Of a DNA stretch of 64,000 nucleotides, positions 26,469-35,102 are shown piece after piece. The stretch is from positions 1 to 64,000 of the forward strand of contig NZ_JAABOP010000003.1 in NCBI RefSeq assembly GCF_010671595.1, given 5' to 3'. Source of the DNA: Muriicola jejuensis. Lineage in GTDB: Bacteria; Bacteroidota; Bacteroidia; Flavobacteriales; Flavobacteriaceae. Made by a program: the position numbers and the translations under genes. Position 1 is the stretch's first letter; the number at the start of each line of letters is the position of its first letter. The notes below the pieces were generated by a model. That model was not told where the DNA came from. It was given only the letters and a program-made list of their open reading frames with translations, and did not search any database.

Positions 26469-26500
26469 CAAAAGTATATATTTCAAACGTTTTCGCACAA
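26469..26500 (-). promoter_or_regulatory. Promoter of gap
   Basis: Minus-strand -7 box TACTTTTG at 26469-26476 matches TAnnTTTG exactly. TTG at 26498-26500 lies 21 bp further upstream, where the Bacteroidota -33 element is expected. The start codon is 23 bp downstream. Confidence 0.65.
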
Positions 26501-26512
26501 GGATATGGCACG

Positions 26513-26542
26513 AAAAAAGCGCACCGGTAAGAGTGCGCTTTT
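26513..26542 (-). terminator. Intrinsic terminator of the Deg protease gene
   Basis: A stem of ten pairs (26533-26542 with 26515-26524, eight-base loop) followed on the minus strand by T residues at 26513-26518. It ends the gene at 26566-27963 and separates it from gap. Confidence 0.85.
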
Positions 26543-26565
26543 ATGTGTCCAAGCCAGGAGATATT

Positions 26566-27963
26566 CTATTGGAAAATGACTCTTTCCCTTTCTCCTTTTT
26601 TGTTCAACAGGGTGATCACCGTCTTGCCGTAACGCGTAATCTTTCCGAATTCCACCCTGGCATCCTGTATGTCCTCAATGGGTTGCCCATCGATCTCCAG
26701 GATCACACTTCCAACCAGTTCAAGACCATCCTTCCTGTAGACCTCAGGCACTCCGGTAATTTTAACCCCCTTCTTGACCTTGTAAATCTTTTTGTCGTTT
26801 TCGGTAAGGTTTTTCACGGAAAGTCCCATCACAGGGACGATCAGGGATTGTCTTTCCTTGAGTGTTACCGGCAGTAGCAGGCTCTCTCCATCGCGTTCTA
26901 CGGTAACCTGAACTTCGTCCCCGGGCCTTTTGGTAGAGATATAACCTGTGAGATCCGCAAATCTCCTGATCTTGATATTATCGATCTGCTTGATAACGTC
27001 TCCTTCTACGAGCCCGGCTTCATCGGCACCTGATTCTTCTTCCACTCCTTCTACATAGACCCCTTCGATCTCGTCTAATCCATTTTCAATGGCATAGGGT
27101 GAATTCACCCTTGGAGCAGAGATGCCTAACATACCCTTTTGAACATTCCCGTATTCAAGGATATCTTCTACCACTTTTTTGGCGATGTTGCTGGGAACTG
27201 CGAAGGAATAGCCCACGTAAGAACCTGTCTGGGAGGTAATGGCCGTGTTGATCCCTATCAGGTCTCCATTGGTATTGACCAGGGCCCCACCGCTGTTACC
27301 GGGATTTACTGCGGCATCGGTCTGTATGAATGACTGGTCCGACCTGCCGAGCGCCCTCGCCTTGGCACTTACGATCCCTGCCGTAACAGTAGAGGTAAGG
27401 TTAAACGGGTTTCCAACGGCCAGGACCCATTCACCTACCTTGGTGTTGTCTGAATCTCCGAATGCCAGGTAGGGAAGCGCCCTGTCTGCCTCGATCTTGA
27501 TCAGTGCGATATCCGAATTGGGGTCCGTACCTATAAGTTCTGCATCATAGGATTTATTGTTGTTCAGGGTCACCTTCAATTCGGTGGATCGGTCGATGAC
27601 GTGATTATTGGTGACGATGTAGCCATCAGGGGAAATGATTACTCCTGATCCGGTCCCTACCTGGGGGATCTGCCTGCCTTCAGATCCGTAAAAGAAATCC
27701 AGGAAACTGGGAGCCGCTTTGCTAACGGTCAGGTTCTTGACGTGAACCACAGCGTTCACGGTATTCTCTGCTGCCGTGGTAAAGTCCACCGCATTGATCC
27801 CGGCACCGGCACTGGAAACCGGGGTATTACTGGTTTGAAATACGGGTAAATCCTCGTTCCATGTATACGAGGTCCTCCCTTTCTCAAATAACAACTTGTA
27901 GCCTCCTAATGTGATCAGTCCACCAAAGATGGCCACCACTAGTAAACTCGTAATTCGTTTCAT
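26566..27963 (-). CDS. Do/DegQ family periplasmic serine protease
   Basis: Envelope protease and chaperone of 465 residues. An N-terminal hydrophobic segment (about 5-25) exports or anchors it. The trypsin-like domain carries the triad His121 (VTNNHVI), Asp151 (SDIALIK) and Ser224 (NPGNSGGAL). Two PDZ domains follow (about 235-345 and 375-465), the second shorter. DegP and DegQ degrade or refold damaged periplasmic and outer-membrane proteins; DegS-like function is less likely because two PDZ domains are present. The gene stands alone with its own terminator. No heat-shock promoter could be recognised by eye. Confidence 0.93.
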   Translation of the reverse strand: MKRITSLLVVAIFGGLITLGGYKLLFEKGRTSYTWNEDLPVFQTSNTPVSSAGAGINAVDFTTAAENTVNAVVHVKNLTVSKAAPSFLDFFYGSEGRQIPQVGTGSGVIISPDGYIVTNNHVIDRSTELKVTLNNNKSYDAELIGTDPNSDIALIKIEADRALPYLAFGDSDNTKVGEWVLAVGNPFNLTSTVTAGIVSAKARALGRSDQSFIQTDAAVNPGNSGGALVNTNGDLIGINTAITSQTGSYVGYSFAVPSNIAKKVVEDILEYGNVQKGMLGISAPRVNSPYAIENGLDEIEGVYVEGVEEESGADEAGLVEGDVIKQIDNIKIRRFADLTGYISTKRPGDEVQVTVERDGESLLLPVTLKERQSLIVPVMGLSVKNLTENDKKIYKVKKGVKITGVPEVYRKDGLELVGSVILEIDGQPIEDIQDARVEFGKITRYGKTVITLLNKKGERERVIFQ

Positions 27964-28063
27964 AAGCTCGTTTATTGATTCAACTTAAAATTATAAGAAC
28001 TTCCAAAGTTGCCAGGGTCATTTAACGCCTTTTTAACTGCTAAAAATACCTTAAATAATCTCC

Positions 28064-28071
28064 TATCTTTG
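28064..28071 (+). promoter_or_regulatory. -7 box of the dapF operon
   Basis: TATCTTTG is an exact match to the Bacteroidota -7 consensus TAnnTTTG. It lies 16 bp before the dapF ATG, so the leader is very short. No convincing -33 element is visible. Confidence 0.65.
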
Positions 28072-28087
28072 TACCTTGATCTGTGCT

Positions 28088-28861
28088 ATGGAACTCCATT
28101 TCTCCAAATATCAGGGTACGGGTAATGACTTTATCGTTCTCGATAATCGTCAAAACCAATTCCCCAAAAACGATACCAACCTGGTAGCCAGGCTGTGTGA
28201 CCGACGTTTTGGCATCGGTGCCGATGGATTATTGCTGCTGGAAAATGACAAGTCGGCAGACTTTAAGATGGTCTACTTCAATTCCGATGGGAAACCCGGC
28301 ACCATGTGCGGCAATGGAGGCAGGTGTTTAGTCGTCTTTGCCCATTCCATCGGCCTCATAGGAAAACAGACCACTTTCCTGGCAAGTGATGGTCTGCACC
28401 GCGCTACGGTTGAAGGAGAAAGGGTGTCCCTTAGCATGTCTGATGTGGAGGATGTCGCCAAAAAGCGGAATACCTTTTTCCTGGATACGGGATCTCCTCA
28501 TCACGTACAACGGGTAAAGAACCTCCAGGGATTTGAAGTAGCCAGGGAAGGCCGCAGGATACGATACGGTATCTACGGGGAAAAGGGCAGTAACATCAAT
28601 TTTGTGGAACAGGATGGACCGGAATCCTTTTCGGTAAGGACCTACGAGAGGGGAGTAGAAGAAGAAACCCTTTCCTGCGGAACGGGCGTGACGGCGGTAG
28701 CCATAGCCATGCACTACGCGGGATACACCAAGGCCTCTAAGGTTCAGGTCAGGACCAGGGGAGGTGACCTGCAAGTGTCCTTCAGCTATAACGGCAAAGG
28801 GTATGATAACGTTGTACTGGAGGGCCCGGCCACCTTTGTTTTTAAAGGCGTGATCCGATGA
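28088..28861 (+). CDS. dapF: Diaminopimelate epimerase
   Basis: Interconverts LL- and meso-diaminopimelate in lysine and peptidoglycan synthesis, without a cofactor. The two catalytic cysteines are Cys74 (GTMCGNGGRC) and Cys197 (LSCGTGVTA), and the N terminus FSKYQGTGNDFIVLDN is characteristic. I start at the ATG at 28088 (257 residues); the TTG at 28076 would put four odd residues first. Its stop overlaps the next gene by four bases, so it heads an operon dapF-GNAT-mltG. Together with mltG this is a cell-wall unit. Confidence 0.95.
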   Translation: MELHFSKYQGTGNDFIVLDNRQNQFPKNDTNLVARLCDRRFGIGADGLLLLENDKSADFKMVYFNSDGKPGTMCGNGGRCLVVFAHSIGLIGKQTTFLASDGLHRATVEGERVSLSMSDVEDVAKKRNTFFLDTGSPHHVQRVKNLQGFEVAREGRRIRYGIYGEKGSNINFVEQDGPESFSVRTYERGVEEETLSCGTGVTAVAIAMHYAGYTKASKVQVRTRGGDLQVSFSYNGKGYDNVVLEGPATFVFKGVIR

Positions 28862-29391
28862 TAGAACTCAAGGGAGAAAAGGTGGTTTTAAGGGCTCTAG
28901 AACCTGAGGACCTGGATTTTTTGTACCTGCTGGAAAACGATACCCGATTTTGGGAGGTGAGTGGCACCCAACAGCCCTATTCCCGCCATGTCCTGAAACA
29001 GTATTTGGAGAATGCACACCGCGATATCTACGAGGTAAAACAAATGCGGATGGCCATCATCGGACCGGATGGGGATTTGATAGGTCTCATAGATCTGTTC
29101 GACTTCGACCCAAAAAACCTGCGTGTTGGTCTGGGACTCGTGGTCAGGGCAGAGGAGGACCGCAACAAGGGTTTTGGAGCCGAAGCTATAGAACTGATCG
29201 TAGCATTTGCATTTAAATCCCTGAATGTAAGGCAAGTATACGCGCACATCCTTGAAGATAACCTTGCCAGTATGCGTTTGTTCGAAAAAAGCGGGTTCAT
29301 CCGGACTGCCACCAAAAAGGACTGGATCCGGTGGCAGGGAGAGTTCAGGGATCAGCATCTGTATCAAAAAATCAATCCGTCATGTACTTAA
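28858..29391 (+). CDS. RimJ/RimL-type GNAT acetyltransferase
   Basis: Acetyltransferase of 177 residues. The start VVLRALEPEDLDFLYLLEND is the usual RimJ/RimL-like opening, and the CoA-binding loop is EEDRNKGFGAEAIELI. The close LEDNLASMRLFEKSGFIRT fits the family. Its substrate is unknown; related enzymes acetylate protein N termini or small amines. It overlaps dapF by four bases and mltG by ten, so it is translated within that operon. Confidence 0.9.
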   Translation: MIELKGEKVVLRALEPEDLDFLYLLENDTRFWEVSGTQQPYSRHVLKQYLENAHRDIYEVKQMRMAIIGPDGDLIGLIDLFDFDPKNLRVGLGLVVRAEEDRNKGFGAEAIELIVAFAFKSLNVRQVYAHILEDNLASMRLFEKSGFIRTATKKDWIRWQGEFRDQHLYQKINPSCT

Positions 29392-30419
29392 AAAAGATCA
29401 TCCTGGCCGTTTTGCTCCTGGGAGTTCTGGGGGGAGGTATATTCGTCTATTACGTTTATACTGCCTTTTTTTCACCCAATACCGCTTTTGAGAATAATGA
29501 GGCCTACCTCTATATTCCTTCAGACGCAGACATGGATGAACTTCAGGGACAATTGCGCCCCCTGCTGAAAGATCTCAACACCTTTACTTCTGTAGCAGAG
29601 CGAAAACAATATCGCGTACGGGGTGGAAAATACATTCTTATAAAAGGAATGAACAACAATGAGATTGTGAATACCCTTCGCAGCGGCAATACCCCGGTAA
29701 AAGTATCTTTTAATAATCAGGAATCCCTCCCGGCGCTTGCCGGCAGGATAGCCATGCAGATAGAGGCAGACAGTCTCTCCCTCCTCGGGGCTTTTCGGGA
29801 TGAGGATTTCCTTCAGAGACGTAACCTTGACGAAGACAGCAGCTTAGGAATGTATATCCCAAATACCTATGAATTCTTTTGGAATTCCTCCGCCCTCGAT
29901 TTCAGGGACCGGATGGAAAAGGAATACGACCGGTTCTGGAACGAAGCGCGGAACAAAAAGGCAGAATCCCTTGGTCTGAGCCCGAAAGAGGTGATTTCAC
30001 TCGCGGCTGTGGTCCAGAAGGAAAGCGCCAAAGTGGACGAGCGTCCCAGGGTTGCCGGGGTTTATCTGAACAGGCTCAGGAAGGGAATGGCCCTACAGGC
30101 AGATCCCACGGTGATCTTTGCTCTGAAAAAGGAATTGAACAATTTTGACACGGTAATCCGCAGAGTCCTCTACAAGGACCTTACCATCGATTCTCCCTAT
30201 AACACCTATCGTTACTCCGGACTTCCCCCGGGACCCATTGCCATGCCCGACATATCAGCGATCGAAGCGGTATTGAATGCAGAGGACCACAATTATTATT
30301 ACTTCGTGGCCGATGTGGAGAATTTCGGATACCACAAGTTTGCGGAGAACCTGGTGCAGCACAACCGGAATAAAGAGCAATACATCCGGTGGATAAATAG
30401 CCAAAATATTAACAGATAG
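29382..30419 (+). CDS. mltG: Endolytic murein transglycosylase MltG
   Basis: Inner-membrane enzyme that cuts nascent glycan strands and so sets their length. The ATG at 29382 gives 345 residues: a transmembrane anchor (about 4-26), a LysM-like region and the YceG domain. The catalytic Glu is Glu214 in VVQKESAK, followed by VAGVYLNRL, MALQADPTVIFAL and LPPGPIAMP, all diagnostic. Reading from 29331 would add 17 residues that are simply the other-frame end of the acetyltransferase gene. The start overlaps that gene by ten bases. Confidence 0.94.
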   Translation: MYLKKIILAVLLLGVLGGGIFVYYVYTAFFSPNTAFENNEAYLYIPSDADMDELQGQLRPLLKDLNTFTSVAERKQYRVRGGKYILIKGMNNNEIVNTLRSGNTPVKVSFNNQESLPALAGRIAMQIEADSLSLLGAFRDEDFLQRRNLDEDSSLGMYIPNTYEFFWNSSALDFRDRMEKEYDRFWNEARNKKAESLGLSPKEVISLAAVVQKESAKVDERPRVAGVYLNRLRKGMALQADPTVIFALKKELNNFDTVIRRVLYKDLTIDSPYNTYRYSGLPPGPIAMPDISAIEAVLNAEDHNYYYFVADVENFGYHKFAENLVQHNRNKEQYIRWINSQNINR

Positions 30420-30504
30420 GCATTTTATCGGTTAAAATAAACGCTTAGTCCTAAAAATATCACAAAACTCTGATTATCATAGGGCTGTAAGAAAAAAGCT
30501 GCTA

Positions 30505-30512
30505 TATCTTTG
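30505..30512 (+). promoter_or_regulatory. -7 box before the lysozyme-fold protein gene
   Basis: TATCTTTG, an exact TAnnTTTG match, 57 bp before the start codon. A small palindrome ACCCCTCGGGGT (30532-30543) lies in the leader between them. Confidence 0.55.
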
Positions 30513-30569
30513 CTGTGTGAAATTTAAGCATTACCCCTCGGGGTGTATCAGTCTTAAGAAAACACACTT

Positions 30570-31202
30570 ATGAGAAAGTGGATAACGTTAAGCTGTCCTC
30601 TTATCATGATTTTAATTTTAGCGAGTTTCGGGACTTCCCCAAAGTTGCTGGTGCAAGTGCCGGAAACTCTTAAAGTTAAAGAACCTACGCCGGTTTTGTT
30701 TCCCAAAGACAGAACCATTATGCAGTCTACAATGGTAGTTCCGCCCTTTCTGGGCACCTCCTTTGTAGGTTTTAAGGAAGCCCTGGCTTTCAAGGAATCA
30801 CAAGGAGATTATTTCACCATCAACACCTTGGGATATCTCGGTAAATACCAGTTCGGTATTGGCACGCTCCAATTGATGGGTGTCTACAACGCCACGAAGT
30901 TCCTGAATGACCCCACCTTGCAGGAAAAGGTTTTCCGGACCAATATGGCCCGTAATAAATGGATCCTGCGCAACGATATCCGCAGGTTTGCGGGAAAGAA
31001 GATCAGGGGGATTGAGATTTCAGAATCCGGGATCCTGGCGGCCGCCCATCTGGCAGGGCCTGGCAATGTCAAGAAGTTTCTGAGGTCATATGGGGAATGG
31101 GATGTAGCAGACGACTACGGGACTACGATCTTCCACTACCTGAAACGTTTTTCCGGCTATGATGTCTCGGCCATTAAGGCGGAAAAGAACCCCAGAATCT
31201 GA
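30570..31202 (+). CDS. Exported lysozyme-fold (transglycosylase-like) protein
   Basis: Protein of 210 residues with a signal peptide (about 1-21). From about residue 65 it shows FKEALAFKESQGDYFTIN followed by LGYLGKYQFGIGTLQLMG, the arrangement of a catalytic Glu and a G-x-x-Q-F segment seen in lysozyme-like transglycosylases, and ILAAAHLAGPGNVKKFL resembles the closing helix that binds the peptide. It follows mltG, so a murein-related role fits. Homologues are sometimes called peptidoglycan-binding proteins. I infer the activity from the pattern; the family is distant from the well-studied SLT enzymes. Confidence 0.75.
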   Translation: MRKWITLSCPLIMILILASFGTSPKLLVQVPETLKVKEPTPVLFPKDRTIMQSTMVVPPFLGTSFVGFKEALAFKESQGDYFTINTLGYLGKYQFGIGTLQLMGVYNATKFLNDPTLQEKVFRTNMARNKWILRNDIRRFAGKKIRGIEISESGILAAAHLAGPGNVKKFLRSYGEWDVADDYGTTIFHYLKRFSGYDVSAIKAEKNPRI

Positions 31203-31237
31203 GAACAGGAGGCCCTTGCAAGTTTAAAGACCCATAA

Positions 31238-31966
31238 TCACTGCGCCAAAAGCAGGAAGATCGCTGGCTTTTTATGAAGCTGCGGGGGCTCTGCCTTTCC
31301 CCACTCTTCTACCGTTCTCGTCCTTATGAATTCCTCATTCAGGGTTATGCCGGCAGCAATGCACAATAGGGTGGATGGAGCCAGGGTTTTGATCAGGTCT
31401 TCGTAGAGTTTATCGTTCCTGTACGGCGTTTCAATAAAGAGCTGGGTCTGGTTTTTCTGCCTGGATTCTTTTTCCATGGCTTTCAACACTTTTTTTCGTT
31501 CCTGGTTCTCTATGGGCAGATAGCCGTGGAAACAGAAATTCTGCCCATTCAACCCGCTGCTCATCAGAGCTAAAATAAGGGAAGAGGGCCCAACCAGGGG
31601 GACTACCCGTATATTCTTCTCGTGGGCGAGCCTGACCACTTCCGATCCCGGGTCTGCGACGGCCGGACTTCCCGCTTCTGACAAGACTCCCACATGGAAG
31701 CCTTTAAGACAGGGCTCCAGGAAAGACGGGATCAGTTCGGGTTCGGTGAACTTGTTCAATTGTTCGATGTGAAGAGCGGGCTGAGATTTCCTGGGGGAAA
31801 TGTTCTTGATGAAATGGCGGGCAGATTTTTCGTTTTCCACGATATAATGGTCGATCTCCTCAATGGCCTGTTTGATGGAGATAGGGAGGACCTCAAGCGG
31901 CGCAGTATCCCCAAGGGTGGTTGGGATCAGGTAGAGTCTTCCGGTGGGTGTTTCCTGTGTGCTCAT
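31238..31966 (-). CDS. Tetrapyrrole-methylase-fold SAM methyltransferase (RsmI-like)
   Basis: Methyltransferase of 242 residues with the two-lobe fold of RsmI, which 2'-O-methylates C1402 of 16S rRNA. Recognisable parts are LYLIPTTLGD at the N terminus, VLSEAGSPAVADPGSEVV in the substrate loop, and VPLVGPSSLILALMSSGLNG near the SAM site. It is shorter than E. coli RsmI (286) and lacks its C-terminal domain, as is usual for this branch in Bacteroidota, so the exact target is uncertain. It lies nine bases after the phosphatase gene on the minus strand, probably in one unit with it and dnaA. Confidence 0.87.
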   Translation of the reverse strand: MSTQETPTGRLYLIPTTLGDTAPLEVLPISIKQAIEEIDHYIVENEKSARHFIKNISPRKSQPALHIEQLNKFTEPELIPSFLEPCLKGFHVGVLSEAGSPAVADPGSEVVRLAHEKNIRVVPLVGPSSLILALMSSGLNGQNFCFHGYLPIENQERKKVLKAMEKESRQKNQTQLFIETPYRNDKLYEDLIKTLAPSTLLCIAAGITLNEEFIRTRTVEEWGKAEPPQLHKKPAIFLLLAQ

Positions 31967-31975
31967 CCAGTGGTG

Positions 31976-32425
31976 TTAAAGTTCTTTGACAAGCTGGTCG
32001 CAAGCCTGGTCTATCAGCCTGAATACTAATTCGAATCCATCGGAACCCCCGTAATAGGGATCCGGAACCTCGACCAGATCAGAATCCGATACCTCGAGGA
32101 GCAAACGCACCTTCCCTTTTTGAGTTTCGTTTTGAGCTAAGGCACACACATCCCGGTAATTGTCCCTGTCCATAACGAAGATATGGTCAAAAAAATCGAA
32201 GTCTTCCCTCCTGAATTTCCGGCAGCGTTGTGAACTGATGTCTATCTGATATTTCTTTGCAATGGCTACAGACCTCGGATCAGGGGGATTTCCCACATGG
32301 TAACCGGCGGTTCCCGCAGAGTCGACCTCTACGCGGGCAGGATCTGCTTTGTATTTGAGAATACCCTCTGCTAATGGCGATCTGCAAATATTTCCCAGAC
32401 ATACCATGAGCACCTTTGTCTTCAT
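31976..32425 (-). CDS. Low-molecular-weight protein-tyrosine phosphatase
   Basis: Cytoplasmic phosphatase of 149 residues. The P-loop C-x5-R-S runs from nucleophile Cys9 to Arg15 (CLGNICRS), and the general acid Asp lies in the VPDPYYGG loop near the end. Length and fold are normal. In other bacteria such enzymes reverse tyrosine phosphorylation of kinases for polysaccharide export or act in arsenate reduction; nothing here decides the substrate. It sits five bases after dnaA and ahead of the rsmI-like gene, a gene order I have seen in other Flavobacteriia. Confidence 0.93.
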   Translation of the reverse strand: MKTKVLMVCLGNICRSPLAEGILKYKADPARVEVDSAGTAGYHVGNPPDPRSVAIAKKYQIDISSQRCRKFRREDFDFFDHIFVMDRDNYRDVCALAQNETQKGKVRLLLEVSDSDLVEVPDPYYGGSDGFELVFRLIDQACDQLVKEL

Positions 32426-32430
32426 AGGTT

Positions 32431-33855
32431 TCAGGAGAACTTCTTGGTCAGGTCCTCGATGTATTTCCTGAATTGCTTATCGGTCTCGGCGAGGTTGTCT
32501 ACCGTTTTACAGGCGTGCAGGACCGTGGCGTGGTCTCTTTTACCGATCTGTGAGCCTATGCTGGCCAGAGAGGCTTTCGTAAATTTCTTGGCAAAGAACA
32601 TCGCGAGTTGCCTGGCCTGGACAATATGCCTTTTTCGGGTCTTGGACTGAAGGGTGGCTACGTCCATTTCGAAGTAATCGGAGACCACTTTCTGGATATA
32701 GTCAATGGACACCTCTCTTTTGGTGTTCTTCACGAATTTTTCCACCACTTGCTGGGCAAGATCCAGGGTCACTTCCCTTTTATTGAAGGACGACTGGGCG
32801 ATCAGGGAAATGATGGCACCTTCCAGTTCCCGTATATTCGTTTTGATATGCTTAGCTACGTATTCGATGATGTCATCGGGCATCTCAACCCCGTCCCTGT
32901 AGAGTTTGTTCTTCAGGATGGAGATCCTGGTCTCGTAATCCGGGTTCTGCAATTCCGCGGAGAGCCCCCATTTGAAGCGGGAGAGCAGTCGCTGCTCGAT
33001 GTCCTGCATATCTACCGGGGCCTTGTCTGAAGTGAGGATCACCTGTTTGCCATTCTGATGCAGGTGGTTGAAAATATGGAAGAAGACATCCTGAGTTCCT
33101 GATTTTCCCGACAGGAATTGCACGTCGTCAATGATCAGCACGTCTATCAATTGGTAGAAGTGGATAAAGTCATTCCGCGTATTCTTCTTTACGGACTCGA
33201 TGTACTGCTGGGTAAACTTTTCAGCCGAAATGTACAGGACCGTGCGTTCGGGGTATTTATCCTTGATGTCCACTCCTATGGCATGGGCCAGGTGAGTCTT
33301 GCCAAGGCCTACACCGCCGAAGATCAGCAAAGGGTTGAAGGAGGTTCCTCCCGGCTTGTTAGCCACAGCCATCCCGGCTGATCTCGCGAGGCGATTGGAA
33401 TCACCTTCGAGGAAATTATCGAAGTTGTAATTCGGATTTAACTGGGATTCGATTTTGATGTTCCTGATCCCTGGGATCACAAAGGGGTTCTTCAGCTCCG
33501 GATTTTTGGACTTCACCGGCACATCCATTTCCTGCGTACCCACATTGCCCCGGTTGGCGCTCGGGATACGCTCTGTAAAGGGCTCCTTATTGCCATAAGT
33601 GTTTTCCATCTTGATGATGTAAACCAGCTTGGCCTGTTCGCCGAGTTCCTTGGTCAGTGCCACCTTGAGCAACTTTACATAGTGCTCTTCCAGCCATTCG
33701 TAAAAGAATTTGCTGGGTACCTGTATGCTTAAAGATTTTTCTGAGAGTTTGACCGGCTTGATCGGTTCGAACCAAGTTTTGAATGCCTGCGGTTGGATGT
33801 TATCTTTGATAAATGCCAAACAATTGTTCCATACGGAATTAGCAGTTACACTCAT
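32431..33855 (-). CDS. dnaA: Chromosomal replication initiator protein DnaA
   Basis: AAA+ ATPase of 474 residues that opens oriC. Domain I covers about 1-85 (SVWNNCLAFIKDNIQPQAFK), a linker follows, then domain III with Walker A GGVGLGKTHLAHA, Walker B VLIIDDVQFLSG and the arginine finger region QRLLSRFKWGL. Domain IV ends with the DNA-binding signature GKRDHATVLHACKTV. The gene is not next to dnaN or gyrB, which is normal in Flavobacteriia. I looked for a cluster of TTATNCACA boxes in the 200 bp upstream and found none, so there is no sign that the origin is here. Confidence 0.97.
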   Translation of the reverse strand: MSVTANSVWNNCLAFIKDNIQPQAFKTWFEPIKPVKLSEKSLSIQVPSKFFYEWLEEHYVKLLKVALTKELGEQAKLVYIIKMENTYGNKEPFTERIPSANRGNVGTQEMDVPVKSKNPELKNPFVIPGIRNIKIESQLNPNYNFDNFLEGDSNRLARSAGMAVANKPGGTSFNPLLIFGGVGLGKTHLAHAIGVDIKDKYPERTVLYISAEKFTQQYIESVKKNTRNDFIHFYQLIDVLIIDDVQFLSGKSGTQDVFFHIFNHLHQNGKQVILTSDKAPVDMQDIEQRLLSRFKWGLSAELQNPDYETRISILKNKLYRDGVEMPDDIIEYVAKHIKTNIRELEGAIISLIAQSSFNKREVTLDLAQQVVEKFVKNTKREVSIDYIQKVVSDYFEMDVATLQSKTRKRHIVQARQLAMFFAKKFTKASLASIGSQIGKRDHATVLHACKTVDNLAETDKQFRKYIEDLTKKFS

Positions 33856-33902
33856 TGTAAAAAAAACTCTATTTGTCGGTTAGTGATTCAAGCCAGTTGG
33901 TC

Positions 33903-33928
33903 GAAGGCAGAACGGAAAATCCGCCTTC
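33903..33928 (-). other. Hairpin in the dnaA leader region
   Basis: Two nested arms (33903-33907 with 33924-33928, and 33913-33916 with 33920-33923) pair with a five-base bulge on one side. It lies about 50 bp upstream of the dnaA start. A role in dnaA expression is possible but not shown. Confidence 0.3.
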
Positions 33929-34056
33929 TTGAGTGGGACAAATATGTGAACAAAAAAGCTAAAAAAAAAATGAATTCAGGTTGAATTTATCCTTTTTTTT
34001 TCGCATGTTCCGGATCACTTTCACCCATCTATAAATATATACTTTTTAACCGAAAA

Positions 34057-34461
34057 ATGGGGTACCAAAACAGATTTTCTTTCAGGGTCAGATATGGGGA
34101 AACAGACCAGATGGGCGTGGTCTACCATGGTAATTATGCCCAGTATCTTGAGATGGGCAGGGTGGAGTGGTTGCGCTCTCTGGGATTTTCCTACAAGCAG
34201 ATGGAAAAAGACGGGATCATGCTGCCTGTAATTTCCCTAGAGATACAATTCAGGAAATCGGCAACCTATGACGACCTGTTAACGGTGGTCACAGAGCTGA
34301 CAAAACCCCCTGTGGTCAAGATCGAATTCGACTACGAAATCAGGAACGAACAAAATGAATTACTGGTCACCGCCCATACCGTCCTTGCCTTTATGGATAT
34401 GCGTACCTCAAAACCGGTTAAATGCCCTTCTGGTATTTTAGAAAGATTACAGTCGCTCTGA
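34057..34461 (+). CDS. Hot-dog fold acyl-CoA thioesterase (YbgC/4-HBT type)
   Basis: Thioesterase of 134 residues. The signature RVRYGETDQMGVVYHGNYAQYLEMGRVEWLR includes the catalytic Asp and the H-G-N-Y helix of the 4-hydroxybenzoyl-CoA thioesterase/YbgC branch. It should hydrolyse acyl-CoA esters; E. coli YbgC prefers short chains and interacts with the Tol-Pal system and ACP, but no tol genes are near here. It is divergent from dnaA, with a 200-bp AT-rich gap in between, and convergent with the YigZ gene. Confidence 0.92.
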   Translation: MGYQNRFSFRVRYGETDQMGVVYHGNYAQYLEMGRVEWLRSLGFSYKQMEKDGIMLPVISLEIQFRKSATYDDLLTVVTELTKPPVVKIEFDYEIRNEQNELLVTAHTVLAFMDMRTSKPVKCPSGILERLQSL

Positions 34462-34473
34462 CGATTAAGCCAT

Positions 34474-35091
34474 TTATTCAAGCTCAGGATCACCCTCAAC
34501 GGTGACTCCCGCCAGATCCCTTAAATGATCCAGGGCCTCTTTGTAGTTGTTTAACGGAATACCCAGTATAAATTGTACCCGCATCTCATTCTTCTGTGAA
34601 AGGATCTTCATTCGATGGCGTTTGACCATTTGCATTACCTGATGGGCATCTTTGTAATCACATTCCACCGTCAGGTTCTTTAATACGGTCTTTGTGACCG
34701 TTTTACCTTCTTCCAGCGTAAGTTGGGCCGTTTTTCTATAGGCCGAAATGAGTCCGCCCACCCCTAGTTTGGTGCCCCCAAAGTAGCGAACTACGGCGAT
34801 GAGAATGTTCGTCAGGCCGAAAGCCTGGATCTGCCCGTAAATGGGCATTCCCGCAGAGTTGTTCGGCTCCCCGTCATCGTTGACCCGCCATATGACGGGG
34901 TCCGTGCCCAGCTGCCAGCCGTAACAAACGTGATTAGCCTTCCCGTGTTGCTTTCTCAAACGGGAGAGCAACGCCTCGATCCGCGTTTCATCCGTTACCG
35001 GATAAGCGTATCCCAGGAATTTGCTGTTTCTTTCCTTGAACACCACACCTTCAACAGGTTTGGCCAGGGTTGTGAATTGTCCGGTCTTCAT
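34474..35091 (-). CDS. YigZ/IMPACT family protein
   Basis: Protein of 205 residues in the UPF0029/IMPACT family. Signature segments are ERNSKFLGYAYPV, ANHVCYGWQLG, DDGEPNNSAGMPIYGQI and VVRYFGGTKLGVGGLISAYR. The C-terminal part (about 135-205) is the second UPF0029 domain with a ferredoxin-like fold. Relatives bind nucleic acids or the translation machinery, but the molecular role in bacteria is unclear. It lies 11 bases after the transporter gene on the minus strand. Confidence 0.92.
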   Translation of the reverse strand: MKTGQFTTLAKPVEGVVFKERNSKFLGYAYPVTDETRIEALLSRLRKQHGKANHVCYGWQLGTDPVIWRVNDDGEPNNSAGMPIYGQIQAFGLTNILIAVVRYFGGTKLGVGGLISAYRKTAQLTLEEGKTVTKTVLKNLTVECDYKDAHQVMQMVKRHRMKILSQKNEMRVQFILGIPLNNYKEALDHLRDLAGVTVEGDPELE

Positions 35092-35102
35092 AGGGTATAT
35101 CC

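Noticed and set aside
33856-34056. Possible oriC next to dnaA
   Set aside because: The gap is AT-rich but shows no cluster of TTATNCACA-type boxes; in Flavobacteriia dnaA is often away from the origin.
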